Counted from the stretch's first letter, positions 16,998 to 25,607 are shown. The stretch is DNA of 64,000 nucleotides from Buttiauxella gaviniae ATCC 51604 (GCF_001654835.1 NZ_LXEP01000031.1:124001-188000), one strand, 5' to 3'. Numbers and translations are program-made. Notes: a model not told the origin generated them from the letters alone.

Positions 16998-17370
16998 AAA
17001 TTCTCCAAGAGGGTGTGCGGTTGTGTTTATACGTGGCGAAATGCCTGGCGGCTAGCTGAGTTGCCGCTCTTTAACATTCAGCCATTATTATTAGTTAGCG
17101 GGATTTGTCTAATGCCAACCGCAGAACTTTTAGATGAAAAGTCGACAAATGTCTACGTTTACAGATTTTATAGCGGCAGATATGAGATGTCGATTGGCAG
17201 ATTCTAGTGTGAAGACCCTGCTCTCGAAGCCATAAATTATCACGGTGAAACATTCCCTTTCGCACTGGCAGGTAGAAGGGAAGCAGCGACCAGTTTCGGA
17301 TGTTTAGCCTGGTTTCTTTTTGTTTATCCTGAGCTATTCTGCTTTTTTCACTCACCAGACAACGCCTTCT
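16998..17370. other. Divergent spacer between POT transporter and ybcI
   Basis: 373 bases with promoters expected for both flanking genes. I see no conserved operator, RNA gene or credible ORF. Confidence 0.5.
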
Positions 17371-17898
17371 ATGCCAACTATCATCACTCACGCTGCGGTA
17401 CCCATTTGTTTAGGATTAGGGCTTGGCAAAAAAATTATTCCTCCACGTCTGCTATTGGGCGGGATCATTCTGGCGATGTTGCCGGATGCCGATGTACTGG
17501 CGTTTAAATTTGGCGTGGCGTATGGCAATGCTTTTGGTCACCGTGGGTTCACGCACTCTTTGCTGTTTGCATTTGTGGTGCCGCTACTGTGTCTATTTGG
17601 CTATCGTTGGTTCCGCGCAGGTTTTGTTCGCGTCTGGTTATTCCTGACTGTGTCTCTGCTTTCGCATAGCCTGTTGGACTCGGTTACGACTGGCGGCAAG
17701 GGTGTTGGCTGGCTATGGCCGTGGTCAGATGAACGATTTTTTGCGCCATGGCAGGTGATTCGTGTCGCACCTTTTCAGCTCTCTCGCTACCTCGAACCCC
17801 GTGGTCAGGCGGTAATTTGGTCTGAGCTACAATGGGTTTGGTTGCCGGGCTTGCTGATGGCGTTCTTGCTGTTTGTTGTGCGTAAGAATTTGCGCTAA
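17371..17898 (+). CDS. ybcI: Inner-membrane metal-dependent hydrolase YbcI
   Basis: A 175-residue membrane protein of the YdjM/YbcI family (LexA-binding, inner-membrane-bound metal-dependent hydrolase family). Conserved metal-ligand-like residues occur in MPTIITHAAVP, LPDADVLAF, GHRGFTHSL and SHSLLDSVTTGGKG. The ATG at 17371 matches the E. coli start and discards a 17-residue extension. The family is assigned with confidence, but no biochemical role is established. Confidence 0.92.
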   Translation: MPTIITHAAVPICLGLGLGKKIIPPRLLLGGIILAMLPDADVLAFKFGVAYGNAFGHRGFTHSLLFAFVVPLLCLFGYRWFRAGFVRVWLFLTVSLLSHSLLDSVTTGGKGVGWLWPWSDERFFAPWQVIRVAPFQLSRYLEPRGQAVIWSELQWVWLPGLLMAFLLFVVRKNLR

Positions 17899-18071
17899 CG
17901 GCATCATGTTTTTTGATGGATGACGCGAGCTTATCTGCCTTACAACATCTATTCACTTCTAATAAGCCCCCATAAATTGCAGGTCAAAACCTGCTCAACT
18001 TCAAATATTCGATAACAGTATGGCTACAACGCATATTTTAGTTGCCGGACAAAAAACGTTTCGTCAGTATA

Positions 18072-18099
18072 AGTAGAACGTTCTACTAGAACGTTCTAC
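18072..18099. promoter_or_regulatory. Twin palindromic operators before the PTS gene
   Basis: AGTAGAACGTTCTACT (18072-18087) and CTAGAACGTTCTAC (18086-18099) are perfect or near-perfect palindromes centred on AACGTT, with centres 13 bp apart. A TATAAG -10-like hexamer overlaps the first copy at 18068-18073. The AACGTT core is that of the MalI operator as I recall it, fitting repression by the MalI-like protein encoded downstream. Confidence 0.7.
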
Positions 18100-18106
18100 C
18101 AAGCAT

Positions 18107-18133
18107 AAAAACGCGTAAAACCAAAAACGCGTA
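18107..18133 (+). repeat. Direct repeat AAAAACGCGTA in the PTS leader
   Basis: Two identical copies of AAAAACGCGTA at 18107-18117 and 18123-18133, 16 bp apart, each with a palindromic ACGCGT. They lie between the operators and the PTS start and may be a second regulator's sites. Confidence 0.5.
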
Positions 18134-18160
18134 GGCGGCGTCAACACCGGGGGATTGTTT

Positions 18161-19660
18161 ATGAGTTTGCTATCAAGTGTTACAAAATCGTTATCTAAAT
18201 TGTCGATGATAGGCCGCGCATTAATGCTGCCTATCTCTTTGTTGCCGGCGGCAGGCTTGTTACTGGCCTTCGGCGATAAATTCCATTTGCCGTTAATGAT
18301 GAATGCGGGTGGGGTGATTTTCGACAACCTGCCGATGCTGTTTGCGATTGGCTCGGCTGTGGGTTTGGCTGCTGAATCGGGGATTGCTGCACTGTCGGCG
18401 GCGGTATCAGTCTTTATTATTAACGTCACGATTGGCACGGTGATGCATATCACGCCAGAAATGGCGGCAGCGGGCGGGAAATATGCCATGGTTGTTGGTA
18501 TCCCGACCTTGCAGATGGGGGTATTTGGTGGCCTGATTTCCGGCATTCTGGCCGCATGGTGCTATAACAAATTCCACACCATGCAGCTCCCTGAATTCCT
18601 TGGTTTCTTCTCGGGTAAACGCTTTGTTGCCATTGCTACCGCGTTTTTATCCTTCCTGCTCGGGATGGCATTGCCATGGATTTGGTCATATATCCAGTCG
18701 GGAATTGATGCTCTGTCGGTTATTGTGAATGGTGATAATCAGGCGCTTTCAACCTTTATCTTCGGCCTGGTTGAACGTGCGTTAATTCCGTTGGGACTAC
18801 ACCACATCTGGTATCCGTCATTCTGGTATTCATTTGGTGAGTACACGACTACAGCAGGCCAGGTTATCCACGGTGACCAGACAATCTGGTTCAAGATGCT
18901 AGAAGAAGGTGTGAAATCCTTTAGCAGCGACAGCTACCATAATGCAGGCAAATTCATGCAGGGTGAATTCCCACTGATGCTTTTTGCAGTGCCTGCGGCA
19001 TGTCTGGCGATGTACCACGAAGCGAACACCAAAAATAAGAAAATTGCCTCCGGTATTCTGTTCTCTGCGGCATTGACCTGTTTCCTGACAGGCATTACTG
19101 AACCGGTTGAATTTACCTTTATCTTTGTTGCGCCAATCCTGTATGTATTCAACGCAATTATGGCTGGTCTGTCTTACATGTGTATGTACCTGCTGCATGC
19201 GCATATCGCCAAGTCTTTCTCGGCGGGGATGATTGACTATATTTCCTTCGGCATTTTGCCGTCGTTCAACGGTTATCAGACTAACTTCTTGTCGGCTGTG
19301 ATTGTCGGTATACCGATGGCGCTGATTTATTACTTCACTTTCCGTTTTGTTATTCGTCGTTTCGATGTGAAAACACCGGGTCGCGCTGATATTACTGCCA
19401 ACGCTAATGATAAAACTGACACTGAACTTGCTGGCGATATTATCGGCTTGCTGGGTGGTGCAGAGAACATTAATTCTGTTGGTTCATGTATTACGCGTCT
19501 GCGTCTGGAAGTGGAAAAAAGCGACCGTGTAGACAAAGACGGTCTCAATAGTCTCGGCGCGCGCGGCGTAGTGTTTGTTGGCGACTCGGGCATTCAGGTG
19601 ATATTTGGCGCACGAGCTCAATTTATCGCACAGACGATGTCCACAATGATTGGTAAATAA
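18161..19660 (+). CDS. Glucose/maltose-type PTS IICB permease
   Basis: A 499-residue fusion of a glucose-superfamily IIC domain (1 to about 400) with a IIB domain. IIC signatures are LMLPISLLPAAGLLLAFG, GLHHIWYPSFWY, and GITEPVEFTFIFVAP with the substrate-binding Glu. The IIB domain ends with GSCITRLRLEV, whose Cys443 is the phosphorylation site. There is no IIA domain, so phosphate would come from a free IIA such as Crr. It resembles PtsG and MalX but is neither. The TTG at 18155 is in frame; ATG at 18161 with GGGGGA upstream is chosen. Twin operators precede it and a MalI-like repressor follows. Confidence 0.9.
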   Translation: MSLLSSVTKSLSKLSMIGRALMLPISLLPAAGLLLAFGDKFHLPLMMNAGGVIFDNLPMLFAIGSAVGLAAESGIAALSAAVSVFIINVTIGTVMHITPEMAAAGGKYAMVVGIPTLQMGVFGGLISGILAAWCYNKFHTMQLPEFLGFFSGKRFVAIATAFLSFLLGMALPWIWSYIQSGIDALSVIVNGDNQALSTFIFGLVERALIPLGLHHIWYPSFWYSFGEYTTTAGQVIHGDQTIWFKMLEEGVKSFSSDSYHNAGKFMQGEFPLMLFAVPAACLAMYHEANTKNKKIASGILFSAALTCFLTGITEPVEFTFIFVAPILYVFNAIMAGLSYMCMYLLHAHIAKSFSAGMIDYISFGILPSFNGYQTNFLSAVIVGIPMALIYYFTFRFVIRRFDVKTPGRADITANANDKTDTELAGDIIGLLGGAENINSVGSCITRLRLEVEKSDRVDKDGLNSLGARGVVFVGDSGIQVIFGARAQFIAQTMSTMIGK

Positions 19661-19789
19661 CTTTCCCCGTCATCCTTCAAGCTGCAGATGCGTTGGCTGC
19701 ATTCACTTACCCCAGTCACTTACTCAAGTAAGTTCCTGGGGCTAAGTTCTTTTGCCGCCTTCCTGCAACTTGAATGCTATAGGGGAAAG
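19661..19789. repeat. Long palindromic intergenic repeat (copy A)
   Basis: It begins right after the PTS stop. Outer ends CTTTCCCC (19661-19668) and GGGGAAAG (19782-19789) are perfect inverted repeats. Inside them TTCAAGCTGCAG and CTGCAACTTGAA pair at 11 of 12 bases, and a core hairpin has CCCCAG/CTGGGG around ACTTAC/GTAAGT. A shorter relative lies at 61414-61468. It resembles the dispersed palindromic repeats of enterobacterial genomes and probably also acts as a 3' end structure. Confidence 0.8.
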
Positions 19790-19804
19790 AGATGCAAAAT
19801 AGTT

Positions 19805-19830
19805 AGCCCCCGGTATGTTTACTGGGGGCT
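19805..19830 (+). terminator. GC hairpin between PTS gene and MalI-like regulator
   Basis: AGCCCCC-N12-GGGGGCT followed by TTTATGG, 43 bases upstream of the regulator start. A likely weak terminator or attenuator. Confidence 0.55.
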
Positions 19831-19872
19831 TTATGGTATTGATAACAAGGATATTTGGTGCAAAGGAACGGG

Positions 19873-20889
19873 ATGAAAAAGGTCAATATTATTGATGTAG
19901 CCCAACTGGCGGGAGTTTCTGTCTCCACCGTGTCATTGGTGCTGCGCCAAAAAGGTAAGATCTCTGAGGCAACTATTGAAAAGGTTAACGCTGCGATCAA
20001 ACAGCTTGGCTACGTCCATAACGTTGCGGCGGCGAACCTGCGTTCCAGCACCTCAAATCTTATCGGCCTGGTTATCAGTGATTTCAATGACTCCTTTTGT
20101 GTAAACGTTATGGCAAGCGTCGTCCATTATCTGGAAAAACAAGGCTATATGGTTTTTCTGGGTCACCCGCAGGACGATGATCAACAGCTTCAACAGTGTT
20201 TAACATCTTTTTCGCAGCAAGGCGTGGCGGGTGTTATTTATCTGGATGCTAACCACCGCTTAGCCTCTATTCCGGCGCTGATTGCACAATGCCCGTTGCC
20301 AACAGTCATCATCGCTGAATCGACTGTAAGCAGCCATCGGGATGTCATTGGTCGAGATAATCGCCAGGCCGGAAATCAGGCAACGCGTTACTTGCTTGAC
20401 CGTGGACACCGAAATATCGCCTATTTGGGTGGAACTGCATCGAACTTGATGCGCGAAGAGCGTTTGCTGGGCTATCGCAATGCACTGGCTCAATACAATT
20501 TGCCGTTTCGCGAAGAGTGGGCTCCAGTTTGTGAAAACGACACCGAGAATGCTGCACGTTTAACACGTCAATTGCTTGAGAAAAACAGCAAAATCACCGC
20601 AATGCTCTGCCATTCACCATCAGCAATTATTGGCTGCCTCAATGGTATCCAACAGGTTGGGCGCACGGTCGGTAAAGACGTGTTTTTGACTCAGCAGGTT
20701 TCGTTAATTGGCTTCGAAGACATGATGCACATTAATCTCACCTCACCGCGCTTTACCTATGTTTCGGCATCCAGCGAAGAAGCAGGCCGACAGGCGGCAA
20801 CATTGATTGTGAATAAGATTAAAGAGCCGGCGCTGCCTGCTCAGAAGATTATTATTTCAGGAGAGTTGGTGCTAAGGGAATCGGCCTGA
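19873..20889 (+). CDS. MalI-like LacI-family repressor
   Basis: A 338-residue LacI/GalR-family repressor. The N-terminal helix-turn-helix reads IIDVAQLAGVSVSTVSLVL, followed by a hinge helix (AAANLRSSTSNLIGLV) and a periplasmic-binding-protein-like effector domain (GYRNALAQYNLPFREEW, QQVSLIGFEDM). It resembles E. coli MalI, including the VSVSTVSLVL recognition helix and an unusually long loop before the effector segment QQVSL. The ATG at 19873 follows AAGGAAC. It most likely represses the adjacent IICB gene through the AACGTT palindromes at 18072-18099. No malY-like gene is nearby. Confidence 0.87.
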   Translation: MKKVNIIDVAQLAGVSVSTVSLVLRQKGKISEATIEKVNAAIKQLGYVHNVAAANLRSSTSNLIGLVISDFNDSFCVNVMASVVHYLEKQGYMVFLGHPQDDDQQLQQCLTSFSQQGVAGVIYLDANHRLASIPALIAQCPLPTVIIAESTVSSHRDVIGRDNRQAGNQATRYLLDRGHRNIAYLGGTASNLMREERLLGYRNALAQYNLPFREEWAPVCENDTENAARLTRQLLEKNSKITAMLCHSPSAIIGCLNGIQQVGRTVGKDVFLTQQVSLIGFEDMMHINLTSPRFTYVSASSEEAGRQAATLIVNKIKEPALPAQKIIISGELVLRESA

Positions 20890-20896
20890 CAATTAT

Positions 20897-20922
20897 TGTC
20901 CCCCTTCAAGAAAAGGGGGACA
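20897..20922. terminator. Bidirectional terminator between MalI-like gene and rnk
   Basis: TGTCCCCCTT and AAGGGGGACA form a 10-bp perfect stem, 7 bases after the MalI-like stop and 6 bases beyond the rnk stop on the opposite strand. Confidence 0.8.
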
Positions 20923-20928
20923 CATCAT

Positions 20929-21339
20929 TTAACGGTGGTACTCGCCAGCGGCTTCCGGCTGGTATTGCAACTCCAGCACTTCCAGATGCGTCTGGTTACC
21001 GTTCGGTAACGTCCAATTAATTGTCGCACCAACACGCAAACCCAGCAGTGCTGCGCCAACCGGCGCCATGACTGAGAGTTGATTGTCGCTGTCTGTTAGG
21101 TTTACCGGGTAAACCAGCGTGCGAACATGCTCCTCTTTTGAGGAGAGATCGCGGAATTTTACGCGGCTGTTCATCGTAACGACGTCAGCCGGAATATCTT
21201 CAGGCTTACACATTTCTGCTCTGTCCAGTTCTGCGTTCAGCACTGTAGCTACCGGCTGGTTAGCAAATTGTGGTTGCTCCAGCAAACGGTCAATACGCTC
21301 GGCATCGAGTTCATTAATGATAATGGCTGGTCTGGACAT
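20929..21339 (-). CDS. rnk: Regulator of nucleoside diphosphate kinase Rnk
   Basis: A 136-residue cytoplasmic protein of the GreA/GreB-like Rnk family, with a short N-terminal coiled coil and a C-terminal FKBP-like domain ([19 protein letters not shown]). It binds RNA polymerase near the secondary channel and affects nucleoside diphosphate kinase levels. Sequence and length match E. coli Rnk. The ATG has GGAGAG upstream. A strong hairpin with a T tract lies only 15 bases before that ribosome site (separate entry). In E. coli rnk and rna are neighbours; here about 8 kb of sugar-acid genes separates them. Confidence 0.95.
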   Translation of the reverse strand: MSRPAIIINELDAERIDRLLEQPQFANQPVATVLNAELDRAEMCKPEDIPADVVTMNSRVKFRDLSSKEEHVRTLVYPVNLTDSDNQLSVMAPVGAALLGLRVGATINWTLPNGNQTHLEVLELQYQPEAAGEYHR

Positions 21340-21353
21340 ATTTCTCTCCGTGT

Positions 21354-21378
21354 AAAAAAACAGGCACTCATGTGCCTG
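21354..21378 (-). terminator. Terminator-like hairpin in the rnk leader
   Basis: CAGGCACATGAGTGCCTG followed by seven T's on the minus strand (T run = plus 21354-21360), ending 15 bases before the rnk start codon. It may end readthrough from the gntP-type gene, or attenuate rnk. Confidence 0.75.
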
Positions 21379-21397
21379 ATGGGGACCTTACAAAAGA

Positions 21398-21425
21398 AAA
21401 CCCTCACCGGTAAGAGTGAGGGTTT
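21398..21425 (-). terminator. Terminator of the GntP-family permease gene
   Basis: AAACCCTCAC and GTGAGGGTTT pair across 8 bases and are followed by TTCTTTTG on the minus strand, about 64 bases after the permease stop. Confidence 0.8.
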
Positions 21426-21488
21426 GGTCTGCAGTGATAATACTGAGCTTAACGTATAGTTTAAAGTGACCTGAGTCACAAACTGCAG

Positions 21489-22865
21489 TTAGAGAATAAT
21501 GCTACCTACTAATGCGAACAGGAAAGCGATAGTACCAATCAGCGTTTCCATCACAGTCCAGGTTTTCAGTGTGGTTTTCTCGTCCATTTCCAGGAAACGG
21601 CCAACCAGCCAGAAACCGGAGTCGTTAACGTGAGACAGAACAGTCGCACCACCTGCAATTGCTACCACGATGAAGCACAGATCGAACTGGCTCAAGCCTG
21701 GAGTTGCCGCAACCATTGGCGAGATAAGTGCCGCAGTGGTAGTCAGAGCAACGGTCGCAGAACCTTGTGCCACACGCAGAGCGGTAGAGATAACAAACGC
21801 GGCTACAATTACCGGCATACCGGTATCAGACAAGATACCCGCAAGTGCATCACCAATGCCGCTGGCACGCAGAACGCCACCGAACATACCACCTGCACCG
21901 GTCACCAAAATGATGCCGCAGATTGGGCCAAGCGCGCCATCGCACACTTTTTCCAGGTGCTGGCGGCTATGACGACCACTAAACACAGCAAGAGCAAAGA
22001 ACACAGTTATCAGTAATGCAATTGGGGTTTTACCCAACATACGCAGGAACTGAACCACGGTATTGTCAGCAGTTACCCAACCGAGCACGGTTGCTGTGTT
22101 CAGGCCAGTATCAAGGAAAATCAGCACCAATGGCAGCAGAAGAATCGACAAAACAGTGCCAAAAGATGGTGGCTGGTGGTTTGGATCAGCCTCTACATTG
22201 CCGAGGAAAGAAGAAGGCAATGGTACTTCGAATTTCTTGCCAGCATACAGGCCAAACAGATACGCACCGAGATACCAGGTTGGAATCGCGATTACCAGGC
22301 CAACAATGACCAGAAGTCCAATGTTCGCGCCCAGCAATTCACTTGCAGCAACCGGACCCGGATGCGGTGGCAAAAGTGCGTGCATCACAGCGAATGCACC
22401 CGCGGCAGGCAGCGCATATTTCAGCGTGGAACCACCGAATTGTTTTGCTACGCTGAAAATAATTGGCAGCATTACTACCAGGCCCGCATCGAAGAAGATT
22501 GGGAAGCCAAACAGCAAAGATGCAACGCCAAGCGCCAGTGGTGCGCGGTGTGAACCAAATTTCCCGACCAGTGTGTCAGCCAATACTTTGGCACCGCCAG
22601 AAATTTCAAGTAAACGACCAATCATGGCACCAAGGCCAACCAGCAGGGCAACGCCTGCCAGGGTACTCCCAAAACCGCCCAAAATCGTTGGGACAATTTT
22701 ATCGAACGGCACACCGGTGACCAGTGCAACAACAACACTCACAAGAGTTAATGCTAAGAATGCATGCACTTTGAAGCGCATGATGAGAATAAGTAGGAGT
22801 ACGACTGCACAAGCTGCGATCCCAAGTAGGGTCCCTGCGCCGTAATGTGCTGTTATTTCGGTCAT
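21489..22865 (-). CDS. GntP-family gluconate/sugar-acid permease
   Basis: A 458-residue, 12-14 TM permease of the GntP family. Family hallmarks are GLGAMIGRLLEISGGA, FGFPIFFDAGLVVMLPI, HALLPPHPGP, ALRVAQGSATVALTTTAALI and SHVNDSGFWLV. E. coli members of this family carry gluconate (GntT, GntU, GntP), idonate (IdnT) or related acids; this sequence is not a clear copy of any one, so no symbol is given. Two GntR-type boxes lie upstream, fitting induction by gluconate-related compounds, and idnO plus an IdnR-like regulator are 2-4 kb away. Confidence 0.9.
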   Translation of the reverse strand: MTEITAHYGAGTLLGIAACAVVLLLILIMRFKVHAFLALTLVSVVVALVTGVPFDKIVPTILGGFGSTLAGVALLVGLGAMIGRLLEISGGAKVLADTLVGKFGSHRAPLALGVASLLFGFPIFFDAGLVVMLPIIFSVAKQFGGSTLKYALPAAGAFAVMHALLPPHPGPVAASELLGANIGLLVIVGLVIAIPTWYLGAYLFGLYAGKKFEVPLPSSFLGNVEADPNHQPPSFGTVLSILLLPLVLIFLDTGLNTATVLGWVTADNTVVQFLRMLGKTPIALLITVFFALAVFSGRHSRQHLEKVCDGALGPICGIILVTGAGGMFGGVLRASGIGDALAGILSDTGMPVIVAAFVISTALRVAQGSATVALTTTAALISPMVAATPGLSQFDLCFIVVAIAGGATVLSHVNDSGFWLVGRFLEMDEKTTLKTWTVMETLIGTIAFLFALVGSIIL

Positions 22866-22928
22866 ATGTTTGTCCTCTGCGCCGAATTAATAGGCAAGAT
22901 ATGCATTAAGCATAATTCACCATCTCTC

Positions 22929-22957
22929 TGATACCGGTAACATGATATCGGTAACAT
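22929..22957 (-). promoter_or_regulatory. Two GntR/IdnR-type boxes before the permease gene
   Basis: TGATACCGGTAACAT (22929-22943) and ATGATATCGGTAACAT (22942-22957) are overlapping near-palindromes matching the ATGTTACCGGTAACAT-type GntR operator at most positions. They lie 64-92 bases upstream of the permease start. A related box is at 26733. Confidence 0.65.
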
Positions 22958-23153
22958 GACGTCTTCGGGAATGGAGTGCGCCATGTTTATTAACATTTTG
23001 AGAGCAAGTTCAAACTATCGAAAGAAACCGTCCATAAGCCGCATTGATTAATTGCTGACCGTAAATAAACCTGCCATGGGCAAAACTTGCATTACTCTTT
23101 ATAGGCACGTTTCACTCAGGCCTTGTGCGGTCATCACCTGAACCGGAGATATC

Positions 23154-23984
23154 ATGAGCCATTACGACAAACTCACGTTAAAGGACGGCAGTTCTCTTTA
23201 CTTTAAGGATTGGGGAGAAGGGCAACCGGTAGTATTCAGCCACGGCTGGCCATTAACGGCGGATGCGTTTGAAGACCAGATGTTTTTCCTTGGGCAGAAG
23301 GGATTTCGGGTTATTGCTCATGACAGGCGAGGGCATGGGCGCTCATCGCAAAGTTGGGATGGGAATAACATGGACCAGTACGCCGATGATCTTGCCGAAC
23401 TGACCGCGCATCTCAATCTCAAGGATGCGGTCCACGTTGGGCATTCAACCGGCGGCGGGGAAGTGGCGCGTTATATTGGCCGCCATGGCACCAGCCGTGT
23501 GGCAAAAGCGGTGCTGATAAGTGCCGTTCCACCGATCATGGTCAAAACGGACTTCAACCCAAACGGTGTACCTATTGATGTGTTCGATGGTATCCGCGAA
23601 GGCGTGCGTGCGAACCGCGCGGACTTCTTCAAAGAGCTGACTTTGCCGTTCTACGGTTATAACCGCTCGGGGGCTGAAATTTCAGAAGGTGTCAGAGAGA
23701 GTTTCGTTGAGCAGGGCATGCAGGGCGGCATCAAAGCGTTGTATGACTGTATCAAAGCGTTCTCGGAAACCGATTTGCGCGAAGACCTGAAGAAAATGAC
23801 CATTCCGACGCTGGTTATTCATGGCGATGACGATCAGATTGTACCCTTTGAAACCTGCGGTAAGGTGACAGCAGCAACACTGCCAGATGCGACGTTCAAA
23901 GTTTATGAAGGTGGCTCACACGGTATTTGCACCACTGAGAAAGACCGGGTAAATACTGATTTGTTGGCGTTTTTGAAAGGTTAG
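23154..23984 (+). CDS. Alpha/beta hydrolase (esterase / non-heme chloroperoxidase type)
   Basis: A 276-residue alpha/beta hydrolase of the arylesterase/cofactor-free haloperoxidase group. The oxyanion region is [13 protein letters not shown], the nucleophile elbow [12 protein letters not shown], the acid [10 protein letters not shown], and the catalytic His lies in GGSHGI near the C-terminus. It is a soluble protein without a signal peptide. Family members hydrolyse aryl esters and can perhydrolyse carboxylates; the physiological substrate is unknown. It is transcribed alone, divergent from the gluconate-type permease. Confidence 0.9.
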   Translation: MSHYDKLTLKDGSSLYFKDWGEGQPVVFSHGWPLTADAFEDQMFFLGQKGFRVIAHDRRGHGRSSQSWDGNNMDQYADDLAELTAHLNLKDAVHVGHSTGGGEVARYIGRHGTSRVAKAVLISAVPPIMVKTDFNPNGVPIDVFDGIREGVRANRADFFKELTLPFYGYNRSGAEISEGVRESFVEQGMQGGIKALYDCIKAFSETDLREDLKKMTIPTLVIHGDDDQIVPFETCGKVTAATLPDATFKVYEGGSHGICTTEKDRVNTDLLAFLKG

Positions 23985-24027
23985 TTGTTGTAGGCGGGTA
24001 AGAGACTATTACCCGCCATTCAGCCAC

Positions 24028-24177
24028 TCATTTAAGCGCAACCGGCAACATAATCTCTTTTAAAATTTCATAGCGCTGTTGGGGTGAAAGCCAAATCAAA
24101 CCCAACAGCTTATGCGCTTTTTCTTCACGTTCGAATTGGGCTTTTAACTGCATTAAAAAACGTTTCGTTGTGTTCAT
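24028..24177 (-). CDS. Undescribed 49-residue small protein
   Basis: ATG at 24177 with a strong GGAGG six bases upstream opens 49 codons ending in TGA. The product begins MNTTKRFLMQLKAQF and contains WLSPQQRYEILKEI, a mostly alpha-helical, basic and amphipathic sequence without signal peptide or Cys. The helix-rich look and the excellent ribosome site argue that it is translated. I do not recognise the family. It sits between the esterase and the YhcH gene, on the strand of the latter. Confidence 0.6.
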   Translation of the reverse strand: MNTTKRFLMQLKAQFEREEKAHKLLGLIWLSPQQRYEILKEIMLPVALK

Positions 24178-24275
24178 AATTACCTCCGCATTTGATAAAC
24201 AAAGCATATGCCTGCAAACCCGGAACTAATAGTGAACCGATTGTTTTTTGTCTTCCGTATTTAATTTAACAGCTG

Positions 24276-24749
24276 TTATTTGCTAATCAAACTCATATCT
24301 ATCTTCGCCACAATTTTCCTCAGCGCAGCCGGTTCATTTAGCGTTGCCATAGGGCGATGAAGCTCGCCGGGGAAAAGAATCGTCAGGTCCCCCGGTCGTA
24401 GTTTTATCAATGTTTCACAGCCCATGTTTTTATAGAACCCGATATCATTTTGCTCATCGAACTCACCGTCTTGTTGCTGCTGCTGATCCACCGGTGCGGC
24501 ACCGATTATCTCTTCGCCTTCCAGTACGATATGCACGTCGATATAACGGGCATGCAGTTCGGGGCGTTGTTCTTCCAGCAGTTTAGTTTTGCCATCAAAC
24601 ACCGAGAAATAGATAAGTTCGCCTTCAATCGGGTATTTGCCGTTGGCCAATTGCTGCGGACGGTTTGCGATAATTGCTTGTAAAGCATGGCGAATCACAG
24701 TTGGGTACACCGGGTTTTGAGCGGCATTCTCAAGTTTATCAATAATCAT
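24276..24749 (-). CDS. YhcH/YjgK/YiaL-family protein
   Basis: A 157-residue cupin-like protein of the DUF386 family (YhcH, TabA, YiaL). The conserved metal-binding pattern shows in HARYIDVHIVLEGEE and in FPGELHRPM near the C-terminus. Relatives are found with sialic acid, gulonate and gluconate catabolism and may act as sugar anomerases; the precise reaction is unsettled. GGGGGAAAT precedes the ATG. It starts nine bases after the idnO stop, so the two form an operon and a role on a ketogluconate-type substrate is likely. Confidence 0.87.
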   Translation of the reverse strand: MIIDKLENAAQNPVYPTVIRHALQAIIANRPQQLANGKYPIEGELIYFSVFDGKTKLLEEQRPELHARYIDVHIVLEGEEIIGAAPVDQQQQQDGEFDEQNDIGFYKNMGCETLIKLRPGDLTILFPGELHRPMATLNEPAALRKIVAKIDMSLISK

Positions 24750-24758
24750 ATTTCCCCC

Positions 24759-25523
24759 TTAGACCGCAACCAGCATGCCGCCATCAACAAACAGCAGGTG
24801 GCCATTCACGAAGTTGGACGCTTTTGACGACAGGAACACCGCAGCACCAATCAACTCCTCAGGATCGCCCCAGCGAGCCGCTGGTGTGCGTTTGCATAGC
24901 CACTGGGTGAAAGCTTCGTCGTCGACCAGCGTTTTGGTCATATCTGTTTTGAAGTAACCCGGTGCAATACCGTTAACCTGGATGTTGTAGCGCGCCAGCT
25001 CCACGCACATACCACGTGTCAACATTTTCACCGCTCCTTTTGCTGCGGCATATGGCGTAATTGTGTCGCGGCCCAGTTCGCTCTGCATTGAGCAAATATT
25101 GATTATTTTCCCGGCCTGGCGTTTTACCATGCGTCGTGAAACAGACTGTGAAACTAAAAATACGGCAGTTTGATTTACTGCAATAATATCGTTCCATTCA
25201 TTAACCGGAAATTCAGTAAATGGATGGCGGCGCTGGATGCCAGCATTATTAATTAATACATCAATCGGCCCGATCTCTTGCTCGATATTTTCAATCGCAA
25301 TTTCCACCGCTTCCGGGTCGGTAACATTAAATGCAGCAGTCCAGGCGGTATAACCACTGTCACGTAATTTCATTGCCGCATGTTCGGCGCGTTCAGCAGT
25401 AATATCATTGATGATAATTTCAGCGCCATGCTCAGCAAGACCTTGTGCTAATAAAAAGCCTATTCCTTGTGCAGAGCCGGTAATTAACACGCGTTTGTTG
25501 TCGAGCGTAAACAAATTCGTCAT
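24759..25523 (-). CDS. idnO: Gluconate 5-dehydrogenase IdnO
   Basis: A 254-residue classical short-chain dehydrogenase that interconverts 5-ketogluconate and gluconate with NAD(P)H. Signatures are the cofactor motif TGSAQGIGFLLA, NNAG (NNAGIQRRHPF), the catalytic Ser in SMQSELGRD, and Y-x-x-x-K in YAAAKGAVK. It matches E. coli IdnO closely, including the C-terminus FVNGHLLFVDGGMLVAV. First gene of a two-gene operon with the YhcH-family gene; divergent from an IdnR-like regulator, with a near-consensus CRP site between them. Confidence 0.93.
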   Translation of the reverse strand: MTNLFTLDNKRVLITGSAQGIGFLLAQGLAEHGAEIIINDITAERAEHAAMKLRDSGYTAWTAAFNVTDPEAVEIAIENIEQEIGPIDVLINNAGIQRRHPFTEFPVNEWNDIIAVNQTAVFLVSQSVSRRMVKRQAGKIINICSMQSELGRDTITPYAAAKGAVKMLTRGMCVELARYNIQVNGIAPGYFKTDMTKTLVDDEAFTQWLCKRTPAARWGDPEELIGAAVFLSSKASNFVNGHLLFVDGGMLVAV

Positions 25524-25591
25524 GGTGAATTCCTGTTATTTTTGCATCGTATTTAATATCCCTTATCAAAGCGGTTCAGAGCGGGTAAAAC

Positions 25592-25607
25592 TGTGAAGTA
25601 GATCACT
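25592..25607. promoter_or_regulatory. CRP site between idnO and the IdnR-like gene
   Basis: TGTGA-AGTAGA-TCACT matches 9 of 10 conserved CRP bases. It is placed 69 bp upstream of idnO and about 110 bp before the regulator, so it could serve both divergent promoters. Confidence 0.7.

Noticed and set aside
22063-22845. 260-codon open frame antisense to the GntP-family permease
   Set aside because: Shadow of a clear membrane-protein gene; Pro/Ser/Thr-rich product typical of antisense frames.
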